A stretch of DNA of 64,000 nt, from assembly GCF_002234535.1 (NCBI RefSeq), contig NZ_CP022521.1, positions 3,348,001-3,412,000 on the forward strand, written 5' to 3'. A program made the position numbers and the translations under genes. Each line of letters opens with the position of its first letter. The stretch's first letter is position 1. This DNA is from Actinoalloteichus hoggarensis (GTDB lineage Bacteria > Actinomycetota > Actinomycetes > Mycobacteriales > Pseudonocardiaceae). Under the pieces are notes generated by a model. That model was not told where the DNA came from, made no database searches, and worked only from the letters and a program-made list of their open reading frames with translations. This document shows, in pieces, positions 8,793 through 18,496 of this stretch.

Positions 8793-10466
8793 GTGATCCA
8801 TCGCAGGCTCCTTCAGCTCGCCGGCGCCGTGCCAGGTGCGATCCTCGCCCTGGCCGGTGTCGGGCTGGCGCTGTCCGCCCTGAACATCGTGTTCGCCATC
8901 GCCGCCGGTTCGGTGATCGCGGCGCTCGTGCGCGGCGATCACGACCTGGTCGACTCGGTGACCGTGCTGGCCGCGATCACCGTCGTCCGGGGTCTGGTGA
9001 TCTGGGCACGGGAACCGATGGCGGCCCGCGTGGGCGCGTCGGTGCGCATCCGACTGCGCAGGCGACTGTTGACGCGGCTGGCCGCGATCCCCACCGCCGA
9101 ACGCGACTCCGGGACCGCCGCGGCGACGGTCATCGATGGCGTGGACGGGCTGGACGCCTACTACACGCGCTATCTGCCGCAGCTGATCGTCGTGATCCTC
9201 GTGCCCGCGGCGACCGTGCTGCTCGCGGCGACGCACTCGAGCGGTGCCGGGGCCGTCCTCGCGGTGGCCGCCGCGGTCGCGGTGATCGCCCCGCGGGCCT
9301 GGGACGCTCGACTGCTGCGCAACGGACGCGACCGCTGGGGCCGCTTCACCCGACTGTCGTCGGACTACGTCGAGGCACTGCAGCAGACGCCCCTGCTGCG
9401 GTCGTTCGGCGCCTCCGGACGGGTCTCCGCCCAGCTGAGCACCAGGGCCGAGGACCTGCGTCGATCGACCATGGCCCAGCTGCGGGTCTCGGTCGCCGAG
9501 ACCTTCGTCAGCTCACTGGCCCTGCACCTGGGCACGGTCCTGGCCGTGGTCGCCGCCGTCACCGCCGTGATCTCGGGCAGCACCGGGGCGACGGCCGCGG
9601 TGACCGTGCTGCTGTTGGCCCGCGAGTGCTTCCGCCCGGTACAGGACCTCGGCACCCACTGGCACGCCGGATACCTCGGGCTGACCGCGGTGGACGGATT
9701 GGATCGACTGCTGTCCACTCCGCCGTCGATCCGGGAGACCGGAGTCCACGCCGACCCGGCGGTCGAAGGTCTGGTGGAGATCGTCGACCTCACCTACCGG
9801 TACCCCGGCACCGACACCGGGGTCGCCGGCCTGAGACTCCGGATCGCACCCGGTGAGACGGTGGCCGTAGTCGGACCCTCCGGGTCGGGCAAGAGCACCC
9901 TCGCGCGCCTGCTGGAACGTGAGATCGACCCCGACGGCGGACGGGTGCGCATCGACGACGTCGACCTGCGCGAGTACACGCCTCGGGCACGCGGCCGCAG
10001 CGTGGTGGTCGTCGCACAGGACCCCGCGCTGTTCGCCTGGACCGTGCGCGAGAACCTGCGTCTGTACCGGCCCGATGCCACCGACGCCGAGATCGAGCAG
10101 GCGGCCCGTGTCGCCGACGTCCACGAGGTGGTGTGCGCGCTGTCCGCCGGATACGACACCGTGCTGGCCGAGAACGGCGAACAGCTCTCCGGCGGACAAC
10201 GACAACGACTGGCCATCGCCAGGGCACTCCTGTCGCCCGCCCCCGTGCTGGTCCTGGACGAGATCACCTCCGCCCTCGACGCCGAGACCGAACGGCGTGT
10301 CATGGACGCGATCGCCGCCGCGCCCGCGCGCACGACGATCGTCATCGCCCACCGCGAGAGTGCCTGCTCCCACGCGAGCCGGTGGATCGAGCTGCGGAAC
10401 GGACGCATCACCGCGGCAGGCGAGGGCCCGCCCGCACCACGCGCCACCGCCGAGCGCGCCCGATGA
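8793..10466 (+). CDS. ABC half-transporter (membrane domain + ATPase), YbtP/IrtA/CydD-like
   Basis: Type IV-fold ABC protein of 557 residues with an N-terminal six-helix membrane domain (about 1-300) and a C-terminal ATPase. Walker A is GPSGSGKST, the signature LSGGQRQR and Walker B VLVLDEITSALD. It probably dimerises with the product of the next gene, overlapped by 4 nt. Such pairs sit beside siderophore genes as YbtPQ/IrtAB-like importers, though CydDC-like exporters look similar. The position in an operon with FecBCD genes behind a Zur box favours a metallophore role, either uptake across the membrane or release of metal-free chelator. The GTG at 8793 was chosen because earlier codons lie inside the lipoprotein gene. 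Confidence 0.85.
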   Translation: MIHRRLLQLAGAVPGAILALAGVGLALSALNIVFAIAAGSVIAALVRGDHDLVDSVTVLAAITVVRGLVIWAREPMAARVGASVRIRLRRRLLTRLAAIPTAERDSGTAAATVIDGVDGLDAYYTRYLPQLIVVILVPAATVLLAATHSSGAGAVLAVAAAVAVIAPRAWDARLLRNGRDRWGRFTRLSSDYVEALQQTPLLRSFGASGRVSAQLSTRAEDLRRSTMAQLRVSVAETFVSSLALHLGTVLAVVAAVTAVISGSTGATAAVTVLLLARECFRPVQDLGTHWHAGYLGLTAVDGLDRLLSTPPSIRETGVHADPAVEGLVEIVDLTYRYPGTDTGVAGLRLRIAPGETVAVVGPSGSGKSTLARLLEREIDPDGGRVRIDDVDLREYTPRARGRSVVVVAQDPALFAWTVRENLRLYRPDATDAEIEQAARVADVHEVVCALSAGYDTVLAENGEQLSGGQRQRLAIARALLSPAPVLVLDEITSALDAETERRVMDAIAAAPARTTIVIAHRESACSHASRWIELRNGRITAAGEGPPAPRATAERAR

Positions 10467-12097
10467 GGGTCGTGCTGCGGCTGCTGCCGCTGATCGCCGC
10501 CCACCGCGGCCGTTTCGCCGAGACGGTTCTGTGGAGCGTCGTCCTCCAGACGTCCGTGTTCGCGATCGCCCTCGGATCGGCACTCGTCGTCGGGCGCGTC
10601 GCCGCGGGCGAGGCACCGGCGTCGCATGTCCCGGCTCTCCTCCTGTGCGCGGTGGCGATCGCCGCCGCGTCGGCGGCGTGGCGCGAGTCCTGGGTGTCTC
10701 ACGATCTGGCCTATCGGATCATCGGACTCCTGCGCGGCCGGGTCTTCGACGCGCTTCACCGCGCGCTGCCCGCCCGCACCCGTCACCGACGGACCGGCGA
10801 CCTCCTCACCACGGTCGTCTCCGACATCGAGACCCTCGAATGGCTCTACGCCCACACCGCCGCGCAGACCCTGAGCGCCCTGCTCATCCTCTCGATCAGC
10901 ACCGCCGTGTCCCTGTCCATCGCCCCGCTGCTGCTGCTCGTCTGGGTGCCGCTCCTGCTGATCGGCATCGCCGTGCCCCTGGCCACCGCCCGTCGAGCGC
11001 GACGCGACGGCGACGCCCTCGCCGCAGGGGCCGCGACGGTGCGATCCGAGCTGATCGACACCGTCCGAGGTCTCCGGGAGCTCACCGGGGCCCACGCCCT
11101 TCATACGCAGCTGGACCGCATCACCGACGACACCCGCGCGCTCGCACGCATCCAGAGTCGCGAAGCCGCCCGGCTGGGGTTCGAACGCGGCATCGCCGAC
11201 ATCACCCTCGCCCTGGCCGCCCTCGGCGCCATCGGGATCGTCCTGATCAGCGGCGACGCGATCGCGCCCGCCGACATCCCGCCCGCGGTCACGGTGGCCG
11301 TAGCCGGGCTCGGTCCGGCCGCTCAGATCGCCGACCTGCTGCGCAACGCGGGAACCCTGCGGGCGTCCGCGCGCCGCATCACCGACGTGCTCGCCATGCC
11401 GCCCGCCGTCCCCGACCGCACCGGGCGCCGCATACCGGGCGCCCCGGCGCGGGTCCCAGGAGAGCGGGGTCTCGTCTTCGACCACGTCACCTTCGGCTAC
11501 GGCCAGGGCGGACGCGTTCTCGACGACGTCAGCCTGCACGTCCGCCCCGGCGAGACGGTGGCGCTGGTCGGCCCGTCCGGGACCGGCAAGACCACCGCCG
11601 CTCGGCTCGCCCTGCGCATGTGGGACCCGGACGCGGGAGCCGTTCGCGTCGACGGCGTCGACCTGCGAGACCTGTCCGACGACGAGCTGCGCGGTCTCGT
11701 CGCCGTCGTCCCCCAGAGCTCCCCGCTGCTGCGCGGCACCATTCGCGGCAACATCGTCCTCGGCGACCCGGACGCCACCGAGGCGCGCATCGCCGACGCC
11801 GCGCGGGCGGCCGGACTCCTCGCCCCGGAGGCCGGGCTCCCGGGCGGGCTGGACACCCCCGTCGGGGAGTACGGCACCGGCCTGTCCGGTGGACAGCGCG
11901 CCCGCGTCGCGATCGCCCGTGCCCTCCTGCGGGAGCCGCGTGTCCTGATCCTCGACGAGCCCACCGCGTCGCTCGATCCCGACGCCGACGCCGCCGTCAT
12001 GGAACTGCTCAATCAGTCGGCGGATCGCGCCGTGCTGCTGATCGCGCACCGACCCGCCACGATCGCCACCGCCGACCGTCGGGTCGGCCTGCGGTGA
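10463..12097 (+). CDS. ABC half-transporter (membrane domain + ATPase), partner of preceding gene
   Basis: The second half-transporter has 544 residues, with membrane helices over about residues 1-290 and an ATPase domain after that. Walker A is GPSGTGKTT, the signature LSGGQRAR and Walker B VLILDEPTASLD. The C-terminus is short (it stops soon after the switch-His region), so the domain is complete but minimal. The ATG overlaps the stop of the partner gene. It ends the operon that starts at the Zur box at 5806 and converges on the next ABC pair, with about 120 bp between. Confidence 0.85.
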   Translation: MRVVLRLLPLIAAHRGRFAETVLWSVVLQTSVFAIALGSALVVGRVAAGEAPASHVPALLLCAVAIAAASAAWRESWVSHDLAYRIIGLLRGRVFDALHRALPARTRHRRTGDLLTTVVSDIETLEWLYAHTAAQTLSALLILSISTAVSLSIAPLLLLVWVPLLLIGIAVPLATARRARRDGDALAAGAATVRSELIDTVRGLRELTGAHALHTQLDRITDDTRALARIQSREAARLGFERGIADITLALAALGAIGIVLISGDAIAPADIPPAVTVAVAGLGPAAQIADLLRNAGTLRASARRITDVLAMPPAVPDRTGRRIPGAPARVPGERGLVFDHVTFGYGQGGRVLDDVSLHVRPGETVALVGPSGTGKTTAARLALRMWDPDAGAVRVDGVDLRDLSDDELRGLVAVVPQSSPLLRGTIRGNIVLGDPDATEARIADAARAAGLLAPEAGLPGGLDTPVGEYGTGLSGGQRARVAIARALLREPRVLILDEPTASLDPDADAAVMELLNQSADRAVLLIAHRPATIATADRRVGLR

Positions 12098-12216
12098 CGT
12101 GGTGCGGGTCGACGTCCCGCCATGAGACGTGACCGCCGGCTGCCGACGCGCGCCTCCACACGCCGGATCGCCTCCCGACGGCGAGCCGCCCGCCGTGGCC
12201 ACGACTCTCGGGGGCC

Positions 12217-13947
12217 TCATCGTGCCGAGGAGAGCCGCCACCCCTTCGCCCTGCTTCTGCTTCGCCAGAACTCCTGGTAGGGCCCCGGCACGTCGACGAG
12301 TTCATGATGGCCGCCCTGCTGGACGATCCGACCCTCGTCGAGCACCAGTATCCGGTCCGCGCTGGTCACCGTGTTCAGTCGGTGTGCGATGACGAGAAGC
12401 GCCTTGTCCTTCGCCAACGTCGAGATCGCCGCCTGGATGATCGCGTCGTTCTCCGGATCCAACGACGCGGTCGCCTCGTCGAGCACCACGATCGGTGAGT
12501 CCTTCACCAGGGCGCGGGCGATCGAGACCCGTTGTCGCTGTCCCCCGGAGAGCCTGGTGCCGCCCTCCCCCACCGTGGTCTCCCAGCCCTCGGGAAGCTC
12601 GGCGACCACCTCGTCGAGGCCGGCGAGCGTGGCGGCGGCACGCAGCTCGTCCTCGCTCGCGTCCGGCCGTCCGAGCAGGACGTTGTCCCGGACGGTTCCG
12701 TCGAAGAGATACACGTCCTGGAACACGGTGGAGACGAGCGGGGTCAGCCCTTCCGTGCCGATGTCGGTCACCGGGATCCCGCCGATCCGAACCGCGCCCG
12801 CGTCGACGTCCCAGAAGCGTGCGAGGAGCCTCGCGATCGTCGTCTTCCCCGAGCCGGACGGGCCGACCAGCGCGGTGAGCCCTCGGGCGGGCATGCGGAA
12901 GGACACGTCGCGCAGCACCGCGGCTTCGCCGTAGCCGAATCCGACGCCGTCGAACTCGACCTCGGTGCTCGCCGGCAGCCTCGGTGTCACCGGTTCGGGG
13001 AGGGTCGGCTCCTGGATCACCCGGTTCACCTCGTTCAGGGCGTTGGACGAGAGCCGTAGCGCCGCGGAGAGGTCGGCGGCCACCGTCATCGGCTCGAGGA
13101 ACCGCGCGACGAGCACGGTCACGGCGAGCATGGTCGGCACGTCGAGTGTGTCGTCCATGACGAACGCCACCCCGAGCACGAGCATGACGGCGAAGCCGAC
13201 CCGCACCATGAAGCCGAAGCCGGTGAGGCCGGGAAGGCTCCGCCAGATCATCGAGCGATCGACGTCGCGTCGAGTGCGCAACGCCTCGTCGAGCAGCCTG
13301 CGACCGCGCCCTTCCTGTCCGAACGCACGCAGGACGGGCTGATTCCTGGTGAACTCCACCACGCGGTTCGCCGACTCGACCATCGCCTCGTCCCGGGCCG
13401 AGTCAGACCGCTGGACGATATCCGAGGCCCGCTTCGCGACGAGGGCCAGGACCGGCGCGAAGAGCGTCATCACCAGAGCGAGCCGCCAGTCGAAGAGATA
13501 CATCGCGGCGATCGCCGCGGCCGGGCTGACGACTCCGTTGCACAGTGGACGCAGCAGATGCGCGGGCACGGTCATCACGGCCATCACCCGCTGATTGCTC
13601 GTCCGGGCGAGTTCGCCGACCCGCGCGGGGTTGAACCATCCCAGTGGCAGTCGCGCGATGGCGTCGCCCAGGCGGTGGTGCAGGCGTCGGGCGACAGCCG
13701 AGCCGACGCGGAATCCCTGGCGCTGTGCGATGAACTGAGCGACCACGGCGACCGACGCCGCCACGACCATGCCTCCGAGCGGTGCCCAGGCCGATGCGGG
13801 GTCCGGGCTCAGCAGGGCGCGTACCAGCGGGACCAGCGTCGCGAAGGCGATGCCCTGTGACAGCGCGGCGGCGATCAGCAGCGCCGACAGCCTGCGCAGC
13901 GCCGGGGTGTGGGCGGGTCCCAGCACCGCGAACAGTTGACGAATCAC
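12217..13947 (-). CDS. ABC half-transporter, YbtQ/IrtB-like
   Basis: Fusion of a six-helix membrane domain (about 1-310) and an ATPase domain (about 335-576). Walker A is GPSGSGKTT, the signature LSGGQRQR and Walker B IVVLDEATASLD. The size and the order with its partner fit the YbtPQ/IrtAB type of siderophore importer, which uses an exporter fold to import. The GTG start overlaps the upstream partner's stop (GTGA). This is the second such pair in the island, on the opposite strand from the first, and would be driven by the region containing the Zur-like box at 16147. Confidence 0.87.
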   Translation of the reverse strand: MIRQLFAVLGPAHTPALRRLSALLIAAALSQGIAFATLVPLVRALLSPDPASAWAPLGGMVVAASVAVVAQFIAQRQGFRVGSAVARRLHHRLGDAIARLPLGWFNPARVGELARTSNQRVMAVMTVPAHLLRPLCNGVVSPAAAIAAMYLFDWRLALVMTLFAPVLALVAKRASDIVQRSDSARDEAMVESANRVVEFTRNQPVLRAFGQEGRGRRLLDEALRTRRDVDRSMIWRSLPGLTGFGFMVRVGFAVMLVLGVAFVMDDTLDVPTMLAVTVLVARFLEPMTVAADLSAALRLSSNALNEVNRVIQEPTLPEPVTPRLPASTEVEFDGVGFGYGEAAVLRDVSFRMPARGLTALVGPSGSGKTTIARLLARFWDVDAGAVRIGGIPVTDIGTEGLTPLVSTVFQDVYLFDGTVRDNVLLGRPDASEDELRAAATLAGLDEVVAELPEGWETTVGEGGTRLSGGQRQRVSIARALVKDSPIVVLDEATASLDPENDAIIQAAISTLAKDKALLVIAHRLNTVTSADRILVLDEGRIVQQGGHHELVDVPGPYQEFWRSRSRAKGWRLSSAR

Positions 13948-15710
13948 GTCGAGAGCTCCTCATCTGCCTGCGCCGAGCCCGGGGCCGCCACCCGAATCGG
14001 GTCCGGCACCGAGGCCGGGCGCTGCTGTGCCTGCCACATCCGCGCGTACCGGCCGCGCGCGGCGAGCAGATCGTCGTGGCGGCCTCGCTCGACGACACGG
14101 CCCTCGTCGAGCACGAGGATCTGATCCGCCCGGGTGATCGTGGAGAGCCGATGCGCGATCACGAGCAGCGTCCGATGCGCGGTGAGCGCGGACAGCGCGT
14201 CCTGGATCTGAGCCTCCGCATGCGGGTCCGCCAGTGCGGTGGCCTCGTCCAGGATGAGCAGCGGCGTGTCCGCGAGCAGTGCGCGGGCGATGGAGAGGCG
14301 CTGTGCCTCGCCACCGGAGAGGCGCAGCTCGGTGCCGATCACGGAGTCGTATCCGCGAGGCGCGGCGAGGATCCGCTCGTGGATCCGCGCCGCCTCCGCC
14401 GCCGCACGCACCTCGGCCTCGGTCGCCTCTGGTCGGCCCAGTCGGATGTTCTCCAGCACCGAGGTGCGCAGCAGCGCCACGTCCTGGAAGACGAAGCCGA
14501 TGTTGCGGTACAGCGTCGTGGTGTCGAGATCTCGGACGTCGGTGCCGCCCAGGGTGATCGAGCCCGCGGTGACGTCGTGGAAGCGCGCCACCAGCATCGC
14601 CAGCGTCGACTTGCCCGCCCCGGAGGGGCCGACGAGCGCGGTGACCGTGCCGGGGCGCAGGTCCAGGCTCACGCCGCGCAGCACGTCGTCGGCGTCCGCT
14701 CGGTAGGCGAAGCTCACCTCCTTGACCCGGACCTCCGTTCCCTCGATCCGCCCCGGCCCCGAGGGGGCCGGGAGAACGGGCTCGTTCAGGAGCTCGGTCA
14801 CGGCCCGTGCCGCCGACATTCCGCCCCGCAGGTTCTGCAGTCGCGTTCCGATCGTCGCCATCGGGGCCGCCAGAGGCGGCGCCAGCAAGGCGAAGGGCAC
14901 GATCGCGGCGGCGGGCATCCAGCCGGCGATGATCATCACGGCTCCGGCGCACATCACGAGGATGAGCACCGCGGGCGCGGAGACCACCGACTGCGACGCG
15001 GCCGTGATCGTCGTGGTCCGTCCCGCCCACGTGCTGAAGAAGTCGTGGAAGGCATCGGCGGCGGCGAGGAAGCGTCGGTGCGCGCGGCGGTGCGCGCCGA
15101 AGGTCTTCACCACGGCGATGCCGTCGACGAACTCCGACACCCCCGCGTTGATCTCCTGCTGCGCACGGGCGTAGTCGGCGAACTGGTCCGCGGATCCGCT
15201 CATCGCCCGCGCGAAGAGGACGACGCCGAGAAGCAGCGGGATCATGCTGATCAGCGCCAGCCGCCAGTCGATCAGGAGGAGATAGACCAGGGCGGTCAGC
15301 GGCGTGACCACCAGGGACACGATGTCGAGCAGTGCGTGTGCGACCAGGTGGTGCAGGCTGTGCACGTCATCGTGCAGGACCTTGCCGAACCGCGTGGGCC
15401 CGTCGGCCAGCAGACGTCCGAGCGGCACCCGACTCAATCGCTCGGCCATCCCGCCGCGGAGGTGGTGTTGGAGTCTGTTGTCCGCGAGGTGACTCATGAG
15501 GTTGGCGGCGGCGGACAGGAGCAGGGCCGCGATCGTCGCCGCCACGCCGACGGCCACCGACGGCCACACGGTCGTGTCGGAGCTCCGGTCGAGCAGCACC
15601 ATGCCGATCTCGGACACCATGATGAGCGGAATCACCGTGAGCGCGGCGGCCAGTGCCTGCAGCACCACCGCGACGGCGAGCGTGCCGCGCACCGGTCTCA
15701 GCAGCGTCAT
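13944..15710 (-). CDS. ABC half-transporter, YbtP/IrtA-like
   Basis: A 588-residue ABC half-transporter. Membrane helices occupy about residues 1-300 and the ATPase domain follows, with Walker A GPSGAGKST, signature LSGGEAQR and Walker B LLILDEATALAD. The ATG has a GGAG site 8 nt upstream. It precedes and overlaps its partner gene. There is no siderophore-interaction (flavin reductase) domain as in mycobacterial IrtA, so if the substrate is a ferric chelate another protein would have to reduce it; a zinc chelate would not need reduction. Confidence 0.87.
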   Translation of the reverse strand: MTLLRPVRGTLAVAVVLQALAAALTVIPLIMVSEIGMVLLDRSSDTTVWPSVAVGVAATIAALLLSAAANLMSHLADNRLQHHLRGGMAERLSRVPLGRLLADGPTRFGKVLHDDVHSLHHLVAHALLDIVSLVVTPLTALVYLLLIDWRLALISMIPLLLGVVLFARAMSGSADQFADYARAQQEINAGVSEFVDGIAVVKTFGAHRRAHRRFLAAADAFHDFFSTWAGRTTTITAASQSVVSAPAVLILVMCAGAVMIIAGWMPAAAIVPFALLAPPLAAPMATIGTRLQNLRGGMSAARAVTELLNEPVLPAPSGPGRIEGTEVRVKEVSFAYRADADDVLRGVSLDLRPGTVTALVGPSGAGKSTLAMLVARFHDVTAGSITLGGTDVRDLDTTTLYRNIGFVFQDVALLRTSVLENIRLGRPEATEAEVRAAAEAARIHERILAAPRGYDSVIGTELRLSGGEAQRLSIARALLADTPLLILDEATALADPHAEAQIQDALSALTAHRTLLVIAHRLSTITRADQILVLDEGRVVERGRHDDLLAARGRYARMWQAQQRPASVPDPIRVAAPGSAQADEELST

Positions 15711-16674
15711 CGGTTCGTCTCCGCATTCCCGCGTCCGACGCGGTCGCGACGACGACCGCTCCCGCGTGGGCCGGCCGCGCCGCCTGTGAGTCCTCCGTCA
15801 TCGATCCATGCCGGATCGCCGGCGGCCGTCCGATCCGGACGCCTCCCACCCCGCTCCGGCCTCGTCATCGCCTCGGGCCCTGCCATCCGCATCCCTTCAC
15901 CAGATCTCGTGATCGTCTTCCGGCCCGGACGTCGAGCGGAGTCGGGCCGCCCGGGCCGGTGACCGGCGGGGCCGACCGAGCTGGCTACCACGGGTCGCCG
16001 AGCATCGCGCCCGCGTCCGTCGCGATTCGACTTCGAACGGCCGGACAACGGGCGCCCCGCGACCGAGTCCCGGTCGTCCGGTGCAGGCGCGCCGCCCGCC
16101 GCCGGACCAGGACGTCGACATCCTCCGACCAGACATCAAGCGGTCATGATAATCATCTTCACTAAGATGGTCGCATCTCCGCTTCCGTCGACGACGCGAG
16201 GGGTCGGCGTCCGGTACTCCGGCGAACCGACGCGACAGGTCGCCGACGGAGGCGGACCGCGAGGCCTCCCGATCGAATCCACCCCGTGAGGTCTCATACC
16301 GAGCCGTGCGCCGCCCGCGCGGCCAGACCCTGCCGATCCGCGCCGCCGAACCGGTGGGCAGCAGACACCGTCGCCATGCAGCACGCGGAACGCCAGGCAC
16401 GGGGCCATGCCGAGAGGTGACCGAACCGGGCGCCGGCGATCTGGTGAGCGACCTGTCGTGTCCATCTCGACGGGCATGCCCGACCGAGCAGCGGAATCCT
16501 CGAGACTGCCGCAACCGCACCCGGCACACCCCGCCGCAGGGCCGTCCGGCCATCCGAACCGTGCCCGCCCCGCGGCGCACGCCCGGGCACGGCAGGATCG
16601 ACGGGCGGGCGGCGTCATCGTCCCCCGGAGCGCCCGACCGGCAGGTCATCCACCGTGTCCGGCGCCGTCGTGCC
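15711..16674. other. 964-bp gap holding a Zur-like box but no recognisable gene
   Basis: There is no convincing coding sequence here. A 113-codon frame (15707-16048, minus) overlaps the ABC start by ATGA but is Arg/Gly-rich and resembles nothing known. Its internal ATG near 15892 follows GAAGGG, so a 61-residue product cannot be excluded. The Zur-like box near the middle is 437 nt from the nearest downstream start, implying a long leader, a small RNA or an unrecognised small gene. Confidence 0.45.
16147..16161 (-). promoter_or_regulatory. Zur-box-like operator 2
   Basis: TGATAATCATCTTCA matches 13 of 15 positions of TGAAAATCATTTTCA with both TGA/TCA ends kept. The nearest downstream gene on the minus strand is the ABC half-transporter at 15710. 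The 437-nt distance is much longer than at the other boxes, so the target is less certain. Confidence 0.6.
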
Positions 16675-17694
16675 TCAGCCGGAGTCCTCGTGCTCGTGCG
16701 GATCGGCGTGATCGTGCACCTCACCCCCGTGCTCGGGTCGCAGCCGACCGCCGTCCAACCCGGTCACGGCCACCACGATCAGCAGCACGGCGATGACGGC
16801 CACCAGTATTCGCCCGGCCAGCCGCGACCAGGCGGGCAGCAGACCCTGCCGCTCCGCCGCCATGTCGAGCCGCTCCCCGCGCCGGGCAGGTCTGATCAGC
16901 CGCCAGAGCAGGAGCAGAGCGATCGGGACCTGGAGCAGCCAGAGCACCGTGCGCGGCCAGCCCTCGTACCAGACATTGGTGCTGTAGAGCAGTGTGTGCC
17001 ACACGCTGAGGGCGTAGACGACGATGATGAACCGGTGCAGGACCCGCCAGGCCCTGGCCCCGATCCGCCTGCGGAAGTAGTACGCCAGGCCGAGCGGGAT
17101 CGCGAGGTAGAACGCGGCCTGCCCGATCGGCATCGCGATCCAGCCGGTGCTGCCGTCATGTCCACCAGGCACGAAGGCTCGGACGAAGGCGGCGAGGATG
17201 CGTTCACCCCACGCGGCGGGCGCCCTGTCGCGGACCACCTGCACGGCGTACAGCAACGCATGGGCCGCCGTCAGGCTGAGCACGCTGAGGCTGGTGGTGC
17301 GATGCAGGCGTTCGATCCTGGCGGGCTGCCAGCGCAGCCACCCCGGCCGGGGACCTGAGACCAGGAGTCCCAGGACGACGGCGAGATAGGCCCAGAGCAG
17401 CGCGGACCAGCCGAAGGCCTGACTGAGGAAGTAGACCCAGTACCGGTCGGCGTCGGCCATGTAGGGGATCACGGACACGGTGTCCGAGTGGCCCGCGCGT
17501 ACGCGAAGGTAGAGGAACACGAACACCGACGCGGTGATGAGCAGGGCGATGCCGAGGTCGAGGGCGGAGCCTCGCAGGTCGGCGGCGAATCCGGACGGCG
17601 CACGGCCGGAGCGCCCGCGCCCCTCGCCTGTGGACACGCTCGGATCAGTGGTCGTCTCGTTCGGTCTTCTCCTCGGTTCGGGTCTGGTCGGCAT
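16675..17694 (-). CDS. ferric-reductase-like transmembrane protein with His-rich tail
   Basis: A 339-residue membrane protein with about seven helices. Two His pairs, H131/H145 and H220/H233, lie in adjacent helices with the spacing of the bis-haem ferric reductase (FRD/YedZ-like) fold. No FAD or NAD domain is present, so electrons must come from a partner. The C-terminus (about 325-337) is rich in His, Asp and Glu (EVHDHADPHEHED), a likely zinc or other metal ligand cluster. The ATG has an excellent AAAGGAG site. It lies 95 bp after the TetR gene on the same strand and may be co-transcribed from the Zur-like box at 18497. A role in metal reduction or metal sensing at the membrane is inferred. 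Confidence 0.75.
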   Translation of the reverse strand: MPTRPEPRRRPNETTTDPSVSTGEGRGRSGRAPSGFAADLRGSALDLGIALLITASVFVFLYLRVRAGHSDTVSVIPYMADADRYWVYFLSQAFGWSALLWAYLAVVLGLLVSGPRPGWLRWQPARIERLHRTTSLSVLSLTAAHALLYAVQVVRDRAPAAWGERILAAFVRAFVPGGHDGSTGWIAMPIGQAAFYLAIPLGLAYYFRRRIGARAWRVLHRFIIVVYALSVWHTLLYSTNVWYEGWPRTVLWLLQVPIALLLLWRLIRPARRGERLDMAAERQGLLPAWSRLAGRILVAVIAVLLIVVAVTGLDGGRLRPEHGGEVHDHADPHEHEDSG

Positions 17695-17789
17695 CGTCTC
17701 TCCTTTGAGATCAGCGCTCCCCGCTGCGGTGCATCACGTCGCTGATGACCTTCGCCAGAAGCAGGGGTGGAACCGAGAGCGGAAGGAGT

Positions 17790-18479
17790 TCATCCGGCAC
17801 CCGCCGGGGGCGACCCGGCCTCCGACTCGATCGACTCGCCCGCACGATGCCGACAGCCGTCGAGCAGTGCGTCCAGACCGCTCTCGAAGACGGTGTCCAT
17901 GCCGAGCGTGAAGAAGCGGTCGCCGACGCGGGCGGCGGCCGGATATCGAGCGGGGTCGACGGTGGACAGTCCGGACACGAATGCGCGCGCCCGGTCCGGC
18001 ATGGCCTGCCGCGCACGGGCATCCGCCGCGTCCTCGACGCTGACGCGGGAGAAGACCCAGCTCATGATCAGGGCGCAGGTCCGGGCAGCCGTCTCGTCGT
18101 CGAACCGGGCTCGCACCATGCCTTCCGCGAGGTCGTCGAGCAGTCGGTAGGCCTGTTCACCAGCAGGGCCGTTCGCCGTCAACCACGCCGCCAACCCGGG
18201 GAACCGGCGGAGGCCGCTCCGCTGCGCGTGGGCCCAGGCGCGCGCATTGCGATGCCAGGGAGCGGCCGGGTCGAGACGCGGTCGGATGAGCTTCCCCGCC
18301 TCGTCGGCCACGAGCCGATTGAGCGCCTCCCGGTTCTCGACATAGCGGTAGATCGCCATCGGCGTCACCGCGAGCCGCTCGGCGAGCACCCGCATGGACA
18401 TCGAGGCGAAGCCCCCCTCGGCCGCGATGTCCAGCGCCGCCCGGACGACGGCGGCCCGGTCCAGGCCGGCAGCAGGCAT
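17790..18479 (-). CDS. TetR-family transcriptional regulator
   Basis: A 229-residue TetR regulator. The N-terminal HTH reads from RAAVVRAALDIAAEGGFASMSMRVLAERLAVT to AIYRYVENREAL, followed by a helical ligand-binding domain with a TetR_C-like pattern. The ATG at 18479 has GAGGGG 9 nt upstream; a GTG three codons earlier has the same element directly adjacent, so it was not chosen. Its promoter shares the Zur-like box with the divergent peptide-type ABC operon, and the ferric-reductase-like gene lies downstream. The inducer is unknown. Confidence 0.85.
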   Translation of the reverse strand: MPAAGLDRAAVVRAALDIAAEGGFASMSMRVLAERLAVTPMAIYRYVENREALNRLVADEAGKLIRPRLDPAAPWHRNARAWAHAQRSGLRRFPGLAAWLTANGPAGEQAYRLLDDLAEGMVRARFDDETAARTCALIMSWVFSRVSVEDAADARARQAMPDRARAFVSGLSTVDPARYPAAARVGDRFFTLGMDTVFESGLDALLDGCRHRAGESIESEAGSPPAGAG

Positions 18480-18496
18480 GTGGCTCACCCCTCAAT

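Noticed and set aside
8793-12097. CydDC cysteine/glutathione exporter assignment for the first ABC pair
   Set aside because: No cytochrome bd genes (cydAB) are nearby, and the pair is in one operon with FecBCD-type genes behind a Zur box; the fold alone does not decide.
13782-15962. Long plus-strand open frame (726 codons) antisense to the ABC pair; similar long frames at 9794-12241 and 31528-33516
   Set aside because: High GC removes stop codons. The translations are Arg/Gly/Pro-rich with no domains, while the other strand encodes complete known proteins (or, at 31528-33516, only the part belonging to the CBS protein is real).
15707-16048. 113-codon minus-strand frame overlapping the ABC start by ATGA
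   Set aside because: The composition is Arg/Gly-rich and resembles no protein; the overlap can arise by chance. It is kept only as a possibility under the gap entry.
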